A stretch of DNA of 64,000 nucleotides, from positions 1 to 64,000 of the forward strand of contig JAMLID010000013.1 of assembly GCA_023954355.1 (NCBI GenBank), in the 5' to 3' direction. Shown here piece by piece: positions 35,556 through 44,873 of the stretch (position 1 is its first letter; each line of letters begins with the position of its first letter). The position numbers and the translations under genes are program-made. Source of the stretch: Oligoflexia bacterium (GTDB lineage: Bacteria; Bdellovibrionota; UBA1018; CAIPTA01). The notes below the pieces were generated by a model. It made no database searches, was not told where the DNA came from, and saw only the letters and a list, made by a program, of their open reading frames with translations.

Positions 35556-35573
35556 ATAGATTCGTTTTTATGC

Positions 35574-36680
35574 TTAAAGTGGTGCAGCTTCGTATGGTAG
35601 GCCCAAATCATCTGCTACTTGCTTATAGGCAACTTTACCGTTGTAAACGTTTACTCCCTTGTAAAGTGCTTTGTCAGAGCTAATGGCCTTTTGAAAGCCC
35701 AAGTCTGCAATCATCATCGCATATTTTAGTGTGCGATTTGTAAGAGCATAAGTAGATGTTTGCGCTACAGCGCCAGGCATATTGGTAACACCATAGTGGA
35801 TTACATTTTCTTCTCTAAAGATCGGATCAGAATGAGAAGTTGGTCTAATGGTTTCGATACACCCACCTTGGTCAATAGATACATCTACAACAACAGAATT
35901 AGGTTCCATTTTTTTAATCATTTCTCTGGTAACTAGTTTTGGTGCTTTTGCGCCAGCAATTAGAACAGTGCCTACAACTAAGTCAGCTTCAGCAACGGCG
36001 GTTTCTACGTTTACTGGGTTTGAATAAAGAGTATTGATAGAGTTTCCAAAAATATCATCAAGATATTGTAGTCTATTCATGTTCACATCAAGAATAGTTA
36101 CTTGAGCGCCCATTCCCATTGCAATTACTGCTGCACTTGTACCGGCAACTCCACCACCGATGATAGCTACTTTTCCTCTTCTTACGCCAGGGACACCAGA
36201 AAGAAGAATTCCTTTACCACCTTCATTTTTTTGTAAATAGCGAGCGCCTACTTGTGTGGCCATTCTTCCAGCAACTTCACTCATTGGTGTAAGAAGAGGT
36301 AAAGAACGATCCTCTAGTTGGATTGTTTCGTATGCAATAGCAGAAACTTTTCTTTCCATTAATTGCTTGGTTAATTCTGGCTCTGCGGCAAGGTGTAGGT
36401 AGGTGTATAGAATTAATCCCGGTTTCATCAACGCATACTCTGGCTGAATAGGCTCTTTAACCTTGATAACCATTTCTGAATTTTCCCAGATTTCTTTCGC
36501 GGTATTTACGATAGTTGCACCAGCTTTTTCATACATTTGGTCTGCGCAGCCAATTCCTAATCCAGCTTTTGTTTCAATGAATACTTTATGCCCCTTGGTG
36601 ATTAGGGCTTGTGCGCCACCAGGGGTTAAGCCTACGCGGTTTTCATTGTTTTTTATTTCTTTTGGAACACCTATTATCAT
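35574..36680 (-). CDS. ald: Alanine dehydrogenase
   Basis: Ald (368 aa) interconverts L-alanine and pyruvate with NAD. Diagnostic parts: [14 protein letters not shown] at the start, a catalytic-domain K-V-K-E-P, the H-L-A-A-E-P-E-L segment with catalytic His near residue 96, and a Rossmann motif I-G-G-G-V-A-G-T (about 174). D-V-S-I-D-Q-G-G-C and [11 protein letters not shown] close the active site. Length is standard. An AGG-rich ribosome-binding site (CCGGAGGAAAT, complement) precedes the ATG. It is a monocistronic unit with its own terminator. Confidence 0.96.
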   Translation of the reverse strand: MIIGVPKEIKNNENRVGLTPGGAQALITKGHKVFIETKAGLGIGCADQMYEKAGATIVNTAKEIWENSEMVIKVKEPIQPEYALMKPGLILYTYLHLAAEPELTKQLMERKVSAIAYETIQLEDRSLPLLTPMSEVAGRMATQVGARYLQKNEGGKGILLSGVPGVRRGKVAIIGGGVAGTSAAVIAMGMGAQVTILDVNMNRLQYLDDIFGNSINTLYSNPVNVETAVAEADLVVGTVLIAGAKAPKLVTREMIKKMEPNSVVVDVSIDQGGCIETIRPTSHSDPIFREENVIHYGVTNMPGAVAQTSTYALTNRTLKYAMMIADLGFQKAISSDKALYKGVNVYNGKVAYKQVADDLGLPYEAAPL

Positions 36681-36820
36681 ATTTCCTCCGGCTTTCGCCT
36701 AATGGGTCTAAGGGGTAATTTTCGAATTAGATTATGTACTTCGATAACTCCCTATTTTCACGTATTTCTACTGCAAATTTTAGATTTTAGCTATAGCTTG
36801 CTAGTGACTTTCTAAGGTCT

Positions 36821-37660
36821 TTAAATTGAGGGGATTTCAAAGCGCATCCCATCGTAGGCTGGCTCTATTCCTTCAGGAAGCTGATTACGAAACTCTTCAT
36901 ATTCTAGGTCTTCGTTCATATGGATAAAAATGGTCTTTTTGGCACCAATTTTTCGTGCATACTCTAGGGATAGGTCTACATGCATATGGGTTGTATGAGG
37001 TTTGGGTCTAAGGCAGTCTAAAAAAAGCAGATCGAGATTTTTCATTTTACTCAAAGCATTTTCAGGAATCTCACTACAATCGGTGGCATAGGCCATTGAC
37101 CCAATGCGGTAACCTAGAGTTTCAATCGATCCATGCCTAAGAAATAGGGGGGTGATAGAAAGCGATTTGAGAGACTCTTCAGAGCATTCTTTAAGAGTAA
37201 AATCATCTTTAGAAATAGAAACTAATTCGAGTCTGGGTTTTCCTCCTCCTTCTTGAGTAGGCAAAAAAATATAAGAAAACTTACGCTCCACTTCTTTTAC
37301 ATATTCGGAACTACTGTATAGAGGGATGGCCTCTTTTTGGTAAAAGTTAAATGGCCGAATGTCGTCTAGGCCATGTAAATGATCAGCATGTGTGTGCGTT
37401 AATAAAACTGCATCAAGTCGAGGATTTTCTGTAGGAAAATAGCGAAGAGCTTGCTCTCTAAAGTCAGGGCTTGTATCGATGACAATTGCCGGGCCGCCCC
37501 TACCAAAAGGCTCAATAAGCAGGCTAGAGCGCAGGCGGTGATTTTTGGGGTTTTTAAACTGTGGAAGTGTTTGTCTTCCAATCATTGGAGATCCTACAGA
37601 AGTACCGCAGCCTAGTATGGTTACAACCATTGGTTTTTTATCCATAAATTTTTTTAACAT
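36821..37660 (-). CDS. MBL-fold metal-dependent hydrolase (PhnP-like)
   Basis: A metallo-beta-lactamase-fold enzyme of about 279 aa. The metal-binding motif is T-H-T-H-A-D-H-L-H-G, with further ligands in R-H-G-S, A-T-D-C-S and F-I-H-M-N. The N-terminal V-T-I-L-G-C-G-T-S-V-G-S-P is typical of the PhnP/RNase Z-like phosphodiesterase branch. It probably hydrolyses a cyclic or linear phosphodiester; the exact substrate is unknown. The open frame extends to a TTG at 37723, only 9 bp from the divergent gene and without a ribosome-binding site, so I placed the start at ATG 37660; ATGs at 37645 and 37630 are possible too. Confidence 0.85.
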   Translation of the reverse strand: MLKKFMDKKPMVVTILGCGTSVGSPMIGRQTLPQFKNPKNHRLRSSLLIEPFGRGGPAIVIDTSPDFREQALRYFPTENPRLDAVLLTHTHADHLHGLDDIRPFNFYQKEAIPLYSSSEYVKEVERKFSYIFLPTQEGGGKPRLELVSISKDDFTLKECSEESLKSLSITPLFLRHGSIETLGYRIGSMAYATDCSEIPENALSKMKNLDLLFLDCLRPKPHTTHMHVDLSLEYARKIGAKKTIFIHMNEDLEYEEFRNQLPEGIEPAYDGMRFEIPSI

Positions 37661-37732
37661 TTGAAAAAGAAGAAATCGATCAGAATTGTGAATCTTGTGA
37701 CTTTTGCGTATGTTGGTTAGCAAGGGGATATT

Positions 37733-38716
37733 ATGAAAGTTTTAGTTACCGGTGCTACAGGATTCGTAGGTAGTCATTTGGCTGATGAACTATTTCGCCA
37801 GGGACACGAAGTGTCTATTTTGGTTAGATCTACGAGTTCACTGCTCAATATAGAAAATGCAGAAAAAATGGAACGCATTTTGGGATCACTCTCTGATCTA
37901 AATTCTCTTAAAGAGGCTGTGAAAGGTAAGGATGTAGTATTCCATTTAGCCGGCGTGGTAAGTGCGAAAAATCGTGAAGAGTATTTTACGGCAAACGTTG
38001 ATGGACTTAAAAAGCTTCTAGATGTTTGTAAGACTGAAAATCCTAGCGTTAAATTCATTTTAGTTAGTTCTCTTGCGGCTGCGGGACCATCTACGAAAGA
38101 TCAGCCTAGGAAAGAAAATGAAGCCTCATCGCCCGTGTCTTTTTATGGAGAAAGTAAGCTCGCTGGAGAATCTCTTGCATTACAAGAAGTAGAGCGAATG
38201 AAACTGGCTATTATTCGTCCTCCAGCAGTTTATGGTCCAAAAGATACAGGAGTTTTTTCTTTTTTTCAGATCATTAATAAGGGCGTAATGCCTCTTATTG
38301 GTAAAGACAAAAAATATAGTTTCGTTCATGTAGATGATTTGGTTTCAGGGCTTATTCTTTTGATGAATAAAATGGATACTCTTTCTTCGGGAGAAGTGTT
38401 TTATTTATCGGAAGAAAAAACGTATCAATGGGAAGAAGCCATGCAGTTAATTGCAAGATCCTTAGAGAAGAAAGTGATTCGATTCAATCTGCCCATTTTT
38501 GCTCTGTACTTTGCTGGTTTTTTAGGAACCCTTGCGTCTAAAGCTAGTAAAAAAGCACCGCCACTGACTTTAGATAAAGTGAAAGAAATTACAGCGCCTT
38601 CATGGACTTGCAGTAACCAAAAGGCAAAGAAAATATTAGGCTATGAACCTCGCTGGAGTCTTTCTAATGGCTTTGAGCAGACGGCAGCTTGGTACCGTGA
38701 GAATGGCTGGTTGTAG
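37733..38716 (+). CDS. NAD(P)-dependent epimerase/dehydratase (extended SDR)
   Basis: A 327-aa extended short-chain dehydrogenase. The Rossmann motif is V-T-G-A-T-G-F-V-G-S-H (5-15), followed by H-L-A-G-V-V-S near 74-80, V-S-S-L-A-A-A-G for the catalytic Ser region and Y-G-E-S-K for Tyr-x3-Lys (about 140-144). It resembles 3-beta-hydroxysteroid dehydrogenase/dihydroflavonol reductase-like enzymes more than sugar epimerases. The substrate is unknown. The 3' end lies antisense to the end of the bactofilin gene over 53 bp. Confidence 0.87.
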   Translation: MKVLVTGATGFVGSHLADELFRQGHEVSILVRSTSSLLNIENAEKMERILGSLSDLNSLKEAVKGKDVVFHLAGVVSAKNREEYFTANVDGLKKLLDVCKTENPSVKFILVSSLAAAGPSTKDQPRKENEASSPVSFYGESKLAGESLALQEVERMKLAIIRPPAVYGPKDTGVFSFFQIINKGVMPLIGKDKKYSFVHVDDLVSGLILLMNKMDTLSSGEVFYLSEEKTYQWEEAMQLIARSLEKKVIRFNLPIFALYFAGFLGTLASKASKKAPPLTLDKVKEITAPSWTCSNQKAKKILGYEPRWSLSNGFEQTAAWYRENGWL

Positions 38717-39056
38717 CTTTTCCTTCTAAGTAAGCACCAAATTTAATCTCTAGCTGAAGGGCTTTGATAGATCCTAAAACACGTCCCGTTTCTGACACGA
38801 TTACTTTTTTGTTCGCATAGATGTTTCCATGCACAAACCCATCTATCACTAAATCTTCACCGTGAATTTCACCATGAACTGTAGCATTTTCACCGACGAC
38901 AATAAAGCTACCTGAAAGTCCTGTTATTTTACCCTCAATGCGCCCGTGAATTCTTGTATAACGATCAAACTCGCAATCCCCTTTAATGTAGGCACCTTCG
39001 CCGATAAGCGTTAAATCGGATTCAATTTCTTTTCCAGGAACAAAAGAAAAGCTCAT
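38664..39056 (-). CDS. Bactofilin
   Basis: A 130-aa bactofilin, a bacterial cytoskeletal protein that polymerises without nucleotides into filaments through a right-handed beta-helix. The regular six-residue periodicity of Gly and hydrophobic residues is plain: Y-I-K-G-D-C, I-H-G-R-I-E-G-K-I, V-H-G-E-I-H-G, V-H-G-N-I-Y-A, V-L-G-S-I-K-A. The C-terminal tail is His/Ser-rich (S-H-S-H-G). The start overlaps the stop of the upstream membrane protein gene (ATGA), suggesting that the two act together at the membrane. The last 53 bp are antisense to the SDR gene. Confidence 0.93.
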   Translation of the reverse strand: MSFSFVPGKEIESDLTLIGEGAYIKGDCEFDRYTRIHGRIEGKITGLSGSFIVVGENATVHGEIHGEDLVIDGFVHGNIYANKKVIVSETGRVLGSIKALQLEIKFGAYLEGKATTSHSHGTKLPSAQSH

Positions 39057-39931
39057 TTTTTCTCTCCCTTGTAGTGATAGTTAACAAGAATTTTTCCGCT
39101 TGTACTAATTAAGAAAATTTGAAGACTTACATCAGAAAAGTTTTTCGGAAGATCAAATGTTGCTCGAGCAACTCGAAATCTCGATACAGCAAATGTTTCG
39201 CCCTTTGTGTAGCGGATTAAAATATTATCGTTTGGTGTCATCGCGGATTGAGGGTAGATAAATAAACCCTTAGATGATTTGGCGAGCGCAACGATATAAC
39301 CACGAATTTGTCTTTGTTGTGAATTTGTATTGTAGATTTCAAAGTCTAAAACCAATTGATTATTGTTGTCGTTATAAAATGATTTAGGATTTTCTATTTT
39401 TATTTCTGGATTGATTTCTTGCGCTAAGTTGTTTCCGAATAAAAGAAGAGATTCTTGTGTATTTGTATTAGTAGAGAGCTCTTGTCTCTTTTCAAGTTTA
39501 TTGTGTATTTCTTCTAATTCTGTACGAAGGCCTTGTACTTCTTTTTGAAGTTCTTCGTCTGTGGGTTGTGAGTTTCCAGAAAATATAGATTGAATCGAGC
39601 TTATCCAGCCGCTGGTTGGTTTATTTGTCACGGCCTCTTTATTTTCTTCTAAGCTGCTTTCTGTAGTTTCTATCGGTTTAGAAGAGTTAATTGTTTGTGT
39701 ATTCTGATCTATTGCCGGATTAGGGCTTGATGAGCCTTCGAACCAAAAAGAGGCAAAGGCGATAATTAAGACAAATACGATGCCAATAATGCCTATTCCA
39801 AGGGTAGAGAAGGCTTTTTGGATCTGTTCTACACTTAAACGGATAGTCTTGGGGCTTCCGTTACCTCTCAAAAGGATAATAGTTAAGTCGTCAGACGGTC
39901 TGGTGGCTATATTTTTGTCATTTTGATTCAA
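39053..39931 (-). CDS. Single-pass membrane protein coupled to the bactofilin
   Basis: This 292-aa protein has a cytoplasmic N-terminus of about 43 residues, one transmembrane helix (about 44-66), a Ser/Thr/Asn-rich linker, a short coiled coil (E-E-L-Q-K-E-V-Q-G-L-R-T-E-L-E-E-I-H, about 123-150) and a C-terminal beta-rich domain (from about 170). I do not recognise the extracytoplasmic domain. Translation is coupled to the bactofilin downstream, so this protein may anchor the bactofilin filament to the inner membrane or link it to the envelope (inference from context). Confidence 0.75.
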   Translation of the reverse strand: MNQNDKNIATRPSDDLTIILLRGNGSPKTIRLSVEQIQKAFSTLGIGIIGIVFVLIIAFASFWFEGSSSPNPAIDQNTQTINSSKPIETTESSLEENKEAVTNKPTSGWISSIQSIFSGNSQPTDEELQKEVQGLRTELEEIHNKLEKRQELSTNTNTQESLLLFGNNLAQEINPEIKIENPKSFYNDNNNQLVLDFEIYNTNSQQRQIRGYIVALAKSSKGLFIYPQSAMTPNDNILIRYTKGETFAVSRFRVARATFDLPKNFSDVSLQIFLISTSGKILVNYHYKGEKK

Positions 39932-40069
39932 GTAAAAGGGTCCCTTTCACCGATAGGCTAAGGAAAACAAATATTTCTGTCAAACTTTGATTTTTGACAG
40001 GGTGTGAATGCGGGAAGTAAACTGTTCATTAGGGAGCAGGAGGCTTCCTTCAAAAGGAGTAAGCACAGG

Positions 40070-41443
40070 ATGCGCGTTCTATGGGTAGATAGTGATAAAT
40101 CCCCTTGGACTGATACCAACGGCTGGAAAGTTGTTGAAGAATTTGGCCTTAAAATTAGGCAATTGGATAATTCTGTTCTTTTATCCCAAGCAATACAGCA
40201 AAGAGATTATGAATTACTAATTCTGCGCGTCGAAGATTCAGCATTTGAAGCTAATTTAAAAATCGCAAAAAGTTTTTTAAAGAATGATCCTAGAAAAATT
40301 ATTGTTTGTTCTTCGGATTGGAAAAAAGAAGATTTTAAGCAGCACGCTAAGACGGCACTGGGCGCAGATCGCTATGCTAAAGTGCCTATGCCTCCTGAAG
40401 GGTTTCTAGGGTTAGTTGCTGATTTGTTCGGTTTGTCTATTGATGAAATAGGGGAGTTTGAGTTTCCTAAAGAAATGCATTCAAAGTCTGAAGTAGTAGA
40501 GCCTAAAGCACCATTGCCTAAGAAAACAGTGAAGCCAAAGATCCCTTTTTCACAATCAGAAGACATTGAGACTTTAAGAAAATATTTAAAAATAAAAGAA
40601 GAACAACTAGCAATTGCTGATAGCGAAAGAGAAGAGCTTTCTATCGAAAGAGAGAGACTTACAAAAGAAATACAAATTCTTAGTTCGCGTTTAAGAGAGG
40701 CAGAGCATGGTCGCAGTGAAATTCAGAGGCGCTATAATAATTTAGAAGAAGAAAAAGAAGAGATTTCAAAGATTGCGGCCTTAGAAAGAGAAGATTTAGA
40801 AAGACTTAATAAGCAACAGACAGATCGTATACGCGCTCTAGAAAAAGAGAGTAGACAAGTAAAAGATCGCTATGAAGAGCTTCGTATTCGCGTACGTAAA
40901 GATATTCGAAAGATTCGTTCGAATGAAAGAGACTTAGAGGCCCGACTTGAACTCTTAAGAAAAGATTCTGAAACTCTGTTGCAAGCTCGTGATTTGAAAG
41001 TTTTAGAGATGCAGAGAAAAATTGATGCTTTAGAGTTTGATTTAGATCAGGTTCAAGATAGCAGGGTGCAAGCACAGATTGAGTCAGATCGATACTTAAG
41101 TAAGCTCAGTAAAGTTGCAAGAGCATTAAATTTAGCAATTGGCCTCGTAGAAGAAGAGCAAAAAGAAGAAGACCTATTTGAAGATGATCCAATACTTGGT
41201 GGAGCTGCTTTAGCAGAAGAAGAAATTCACGAAGCTCCGTCTCTTGCAGAAAAAGTTGCAGAATCTGTAGATGCGCAAGCAGATGCTCCCAATGAGGCAG
41301 ATGCACCAGCAGAGTCTTTAGAAAATTTAGAAGAAGTTGGAGCTGATTTAGATGCACTAGCAAATGATGGTGATCCAACAAAAATGGTGAATTTGGAGTC
41401 GATAGGTGACTTCAATGATGAGCCAGAAAGCTCTTCGGGGTAG
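40070..41443 (+). CDS. Pseudo-receiver plus long coiled-coil protein (FrzS/polarity-like architecture)
   Basis: A protein of about 457 aa. The first about 120 residues fold like a response-regulator receiver: V-D-S-D acidic pair at 7-9, I-V-C-S-S at 78-82, and Lys104 in Y-A-K-V-P. The phospho-acceptor position after L-L-I-L is Arg53, not Asp, so it cannot be phosphorylated in the normal way. A linker with K-P-K-I-P-F leads into a coiled coil of over 200 residues (about 165-375) and an acidic Ala/Asp/Glu-rich tail. The same architecture occurs in polarity and motility proteins such as Myxococcus FrzS. I prefer ATG 40070 (AAGGAG upstream) over GTG 40004. It is followed by a diguanylate cyclase in the same operon. 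Confidence 0.78.
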   Translation: MRVLWVDSDKSPWTDTNGWKVVEEFGLKIRQLDNSVLLSQAIQQRDYELLILRVEDSAFEANLKIAKSFLKNDPRKIIVCSSDWKKEDFKQHAKTALGADRYAKVPMPPEGFLGLVADLFGLSIDEIGEFEFPKEMHSKSEVVEPKAPLPKKTVKPKIPFSQSEDIETLRKYLKIKEEQLAIADSEREELSIERERLTKEIQILSSRLREAEHGRSEIQRRYNNLEEEKEEISKIAALEREDLERLNKQQTDRIRALEKESRQVKDRYEELRIRVRKDIRKIRSNERDLEARLELLRKDSETLLQARDLKVLEMQRKIDALEFDLDQVQDSRVQAQIESDRYLSKLSKVARALNLAIGLVEEEQKEEDLFEDDPILGGAALAEEEIHEAPSLAEKVAESVDAQADAPNEADAPAESLENLEEVGADLDALANDGDPTKMVNLESIGDFNDEPESSSG

Positions 41444-41450
41444 TTAGATT

Positions 41451-42293
41451 ATGTCTCATAAACATTTACTTAATTTCTCTATAGAACTACATGCCGCAAG
41501 AGAAGATTTAGCTGTTGTAGATGCATTTTCTCGCTATTTACAAGAAAGATTTCCAAACTCTACTGTATCGCATGAGCAGCTTTTAGAGGGTGAGAAAGCC
41601 GTAGATTTTTACGTATGCCAAGATTCAAGCCACTACGTATGCGTAGATTTGTCTCAGTCTGTTAAGTTTGTGATAAAAGATTGTAATCAAAAGCTTGATG
41701 TTGAAGAAATCGATTTGCTTCAAAAAATTTTTCAATCCTATACCACTAAAATGGAAGATATGGCACGCCTTAGAGGGCTAACTTACACTGATGATGTAAC
41801 GGGCCTTTTTAATCAGCGCTATTTAGAGGTTATTTTAGACCGTGAAATATCATTGGCTAAAAGAAACGACACACAATTTTCTGTTTTATTTTTAGATTTA
41901 GATCACTTTAAAAAAATTAATGATTCGCATGGGCATTTAGTGGGAAGTAAAATCTTATTTGAAGTCGGCATCGAAATTAAAAAAACTCTTAGAGAAAGTG
42001 ATATTACTTTTCGCTACGGTGGAGACGAATTTGTCGTGATACTTTCACATACTGGCCTTGAAGATGCTGTATTTGTGGCTGAAAGAATTCGTCAGCAAAT
42101 TGAGAAAAAACGTTTTTTAGCGCGTGAGTCTTTAGATATTCGCTTGACTGCTAGCATAGGCGTTGCCACGGTGCCAATTCATGCAGTGTCGAAATCAGAA
42201 ATTTTAAAAGCAGCAGATGAAGCTCTTTATGGAGTAAAGAAAGCAGTTCGTAATAAAGTAATTGCTGCGACCTCTTCTAAGTCGGAGGGGTAA
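41451..42293 (+). CDS. GGDEF diguanylate cyclase
   Basis: This 280-aa protein has an unrecognised N-terminal domain (about 1-105) and a complete GGDEF domain. The catalytic motif is intact as G190-G-D-E-F194 and the inhibitory I-site RxxD is present five residues before it (R181-E-S-D184), so it should make cyclic di-GMP and be feedback-controlled. D-L-D-H-F-K-K-I-N-D (149-158) is the metal/GTP-binding segment. It has no membrane segment. It lies 7 nt after the pseudo-receiver/coiled-coil gene and abuts the phosphoesterase gene, suggesting a common process such as surface motility or division. Confidence 0.95.
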   Translation: MSHKHLLNFSIELHAAREDLAVVDAFSRYLQERFPNSTVSHEQLLEGEKAVDFYVCQDSSHYVCVDLSQSVKFVIKDCNQKLDVEEIDLLQKIFQSYTTKMEDMARLRGLTYTDDVTGLFNQRYLEVILDREISLAKRNDTQFSVLFLDLDHFKKINDSHGHLVGSKILFEVGIEIKKTLRESDITFRYGGDEFVVILSHTGLEDAVFVAERIRQQIEKKRFLARESLDIRLTASIGVATVPIHAVSKSEILKAADEALYGVKKAVRNKVIAATSSKSEG

Positions 42294-43400
42294 TTGAGAA
42301 AAGTAAAAATTATCGTCAACGATTTTCACTTAGGTAAGGGGCCCGTCCTGAAGGATGGCACTCTAAATATTTTAGAAGATTTTCGATTTGGAAGAAAGTT
42401 CGTAGAGTTTTTAGCATACTATAGCTCTGGTGAGTATGAAGATTGTCATGTCGAATTAATCATTAATGGCGATTTTTTGAATTTGCTACAAATTGATTAT
42501 TTAGGTGTTCATACCTATTTGATGACTGAAAAAATGATGGCGCATTGTGTACGCTCAATTATATCAGGGCATTCAGAAGTTTTTGATGCTTTAAAAAATT
42601 TTGCTTCTCAGCCTAAAAAAGAAATTGCCTATATTATTGGAAATCATGACATTGGATTGTTATTTGATGAGCCAAGAAAAGTATTAAGAGAGGCGGTTGG
42701 TAAAAATTTACGTTTTTATGACACTTATTATGAGTTTAACGGCGTACGCGTAGAGCATGGTCATATGTATGAGGCGATCAATGCAACTCACCCACAAAAA
42801 TTTAAAGTAAAAGACCCTGATTTTCCGGATCCTGTTTTAAACTTACCTTGGGCATCACTATTTGTGGCCAGTTTTTTACCCAAGATTAAAAAAGAAAGGC
42901 CATTTGTAGACAAGGTAAAACCATTTACTGGATATATGAGGTGGGCTCTTCTTCACGATACTTTATTTGCTTTAAGAACATTTTTCTTTATTACCTTTTC
43001 TTTTATCCGAATGTTTTTCTTAGCTCGCAGGCATCCACTTTTAGATTTCAATGTGAATTGGGCGAAAATTAAAGGTACAACGATCTATCCAAGCTTTGTA
43101 AAAGAAGCGAGAAAAATTCTTAAGCAAAACTCTCATTTGAATGCAGTTATTTTTGGACATACTCATGTGCTTCGCTATCGTCAGTGGGGCGGCGGAAAAG
43201 AATATTTTAATACAGGAACTTGGAATGAGGTTACGAGCTTAGATATAGCCGATTTTGGTCTACAAACTTTACTAACCTATGGATATGTTGAGCTTTTTGA
43301 TGGTTCTCTGGCCTCTCAGAAGCCTCAAATTCGTTTAAAAGAGTGGAAAGGTGAATGGAGGCCTGAAGAAGAAACCTCAATTATGCCGATAGGGAAGTAA
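42294..43400 (+). CDS. Calcineurin-type metallophosphoesterase
   Basis: A 368-aa metallophosphoesterase. The five blocks are visible: N-D-F-H-L (variant of D-x-H), I-N-G-D-F-L-N, I-G-N-H-D, V-E-H-G-H and F-G-H-T-H. A hydrophobic segment F-F-F-I-T-F-S-F-I-R-M-F-F (about 225-240) may anchor it to the membrane. The layout recalls UDP-2,3-diacylglucosamine hydrolase-like and other membrane-associated phosphoesterases, but the substrate is not clear. It starts with TTG directly after the cyclase stop, with GGAGGGG as ribosome-binding site. Confidence 0.88.
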   Translation: MRKVKIIVNDFHLGKGPVLKDGTLNILEDFRFGRKFVEFLAYYSSGEYEDCHVELIINGDFLNLLQIDYLGVHTYLMTEKMMAHCVRSIISGHSEVFDALKNFASQPKKEIAYIIGNHDIGLLFDEPRKVLREAVGKNLRFYDTYYEFNGVRVEHGHMYEAINATHPQKFKVKDPDFPDPVLNLPWASLFVASFLPKIKKERPFVDKVKPFTGYMRWALLHDTLFALRTFFFITFSFIRMFFLARRHPLLDFNVNWAKIKGTTIYPSFVKEARKILKQNSHLNAVIFGHTHVLRYRQWGGGKEYFNTGTWNEVTSLDIADFGLQTLLTYGYVELFDGSLASQKPQIRLKEWKGEWRPEEETSIMPIGK

Positions 43401-43461
43401 GGGGAATTTTTTTACCTGTATCATAGAAGAGACAGGCAATGGGAGAGAGACGGGGGATTTC

Positions 43462-44784
43462 GTGAATCGATTTCATTTAGAGAGAAGAGGGAAACAAGTA
43501 GCCTTGATTTGCTCTATGCTTTCTTTTGTATTAAGTCCTTCTGCTTTTGGGATGGTTTTAGAGATTGATACAATTCCTATGGCACAAGCAAGTAGCCCTC
43601 CTTGTTCTAGCCCAAGTTCATATTTTGAATTTCAAACGTTTCCAAACAAGACAGGTCCTTATATGGCAGCGAATTGTCAGAGTGGGTGCCAAATGGCAGC
43701 ACAACAAGAGCCAGCCAATGCAAATAGTATTTTAGCACAAGCCAAAGCCCAGAATGCGCAAATTAATGCCACAAATGCTACTGGTTCGAACGGGCTACAG
43801 GCGGCTACAGCTAATAATCAATTGGATCCCCAGCAAAAGGTAGATAGCTTAAATAGTCTTGGAAACAATTCTGCAAGCCAACAAGCGCAACTTGCAACAG
43901 CCGTTTCTCAAGCCATGAGGCAATGTGCACAGAATATTCGCAATCAATGTCAAAGCGGCGTCGACTCTCAAGATACACAAATCGGTGAGCAGGCGGCTAA
44001 GTCTTGTGAAGATGCTGCTAATAAAGCAGATCAAGTTGCTGCGGATAAAATGGCCAAAGCAGGAGAGATGGGGCAAAACGGGAATCAAGCTGGTCAAAAT
44101 GGCCAAGGAATGGGAATGCCACAAATGCCACAAGGTGGTGGAGCTGAGCCGGTGAGTAGTGATCCAGCTAAAGGCTCGACGGTGAATCAGACTTCAGGGG
44201 GTAACTCTAATCTTCAAGCTGATAATGCAAATGGAACATCGTTTGGAGATTCTATCGATAGCAATCAAAGTACAATTACTCCTGGTGAATTCAATAGCTC
44301 AGGCTCAAATAGCGTGGCTGGCGGTGATCAGAATATTGGATCAAGAAATCCAACCTCTGCTGGTAGTGATGATGCTTCGGGCGCTGGCTCTAGTACAGGT
44401 TATTCTGGATCGAGTGGCTCTACTGGGGCTACATCTGCTCAGAGCGCAATGCCAGGTTCGGGTGATGCTCTAGCAAAAGAAGAGGCAGCATTAAATGGCT
44501 TAGAGGTTAAGGCGGGAGATGAGGCAGTAGCGCCAACTGCTGGCGGGGTTAAGCCTGCTTTTATTGGCTTAAATAATAATGCTAGTCCTACAGACATTTT
44601 AGGTTTGACGGCAAATGAAGCAGGATCTGCTGGAGCGAGTAAAGATAAGCTTTCTGGCCAATCGGGAAAATTTGGAAGTGGCCCCTTAGCACAATCGGCA
44701 AATGATCCCATGCTTGATTTTAGCTTATTTCATAGAATTAAATCGAAGCTAACAACGATCTCAAAAGAAATGCATATGCAGTAA
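43462..44784 (+). CDS. Exported low-complexity Gln/Asn/Ser/Gly-rich protein
   Basis: A 440-aa exported protein of no recognised family. The GTG start is backed by GACGGGGG. A signal peptide covers about residues 1-30 (ending S-A-F-G). Then comes a Cys-containing segment (S-P-P-C-S-S, N-C-Q-S-G-C), an Ala/Gln/Asn-rich helical stretch with further Cys (about 85-190), a Gly/Met/Gln-rich linker (G-M-G-M-P-Q-M-P-Q-G-G-G), a Ser/Gly-rich disordered region (about 225-330) and a more ordered C-terminus. Such composition suits secreted or surface matrix proteins. It is the last gene before the LPS/nucleotide operon and could be a separate unit. Confidence 0.75.
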   Translation: MNRFHLERRGKQVALICSMLSFVLSPSAFGMVLEIDTIPMAQASSPPCSSPSSYFEFQTFPNKTGPYMAANCQSGCQMAAQQEPANANSILAQAKAQNAQINATNATGSNGLQAATANNQLDPQQKVDSLNSLGNNSASQQAQLATAVSQAMRQCAQNIRNQCQSGVDSQDTQIGEQAAKSCEDAANKADQVAADKMAKAGEMGQNGNQAGQNGQGMGMPQMPQGGGAEPVSSDPAKGSTVNQTSGGNSNLQADNANGTSFGDSIDSNQSTITPGEFNSSGSNSVAGGDQNIGSRNPTSAGSDDASGAGSSTGYSGSSGSTGATSAQSAMPGSGDALAKEEAALNGLEVKAGDEAVAPTAGGVKPAFIGLNNNASPTDILGLTANEAGSAGASKDKLSGQSGKFGSGPLAQSANDPMLDFSLFHRIKSKLTTISKEMHMQ

Positions 44785-44873
44785 AGAGAGGGTTTTACCT
44801 TTAATTTAACTTTCTACTCTTTTAGTCTGAAAAAGCTTTACCCCGAGCATGAATTTGAATACTATGAAGCCCC

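Noticed and set aside
41106-41381. Leu/His-rich minus-strand ORF
   Set aside because: Shadow of the acidic Ala/Glu-rich tail and coiled coil of the pseudo-receiver gene; it has no ribosome-binding site.
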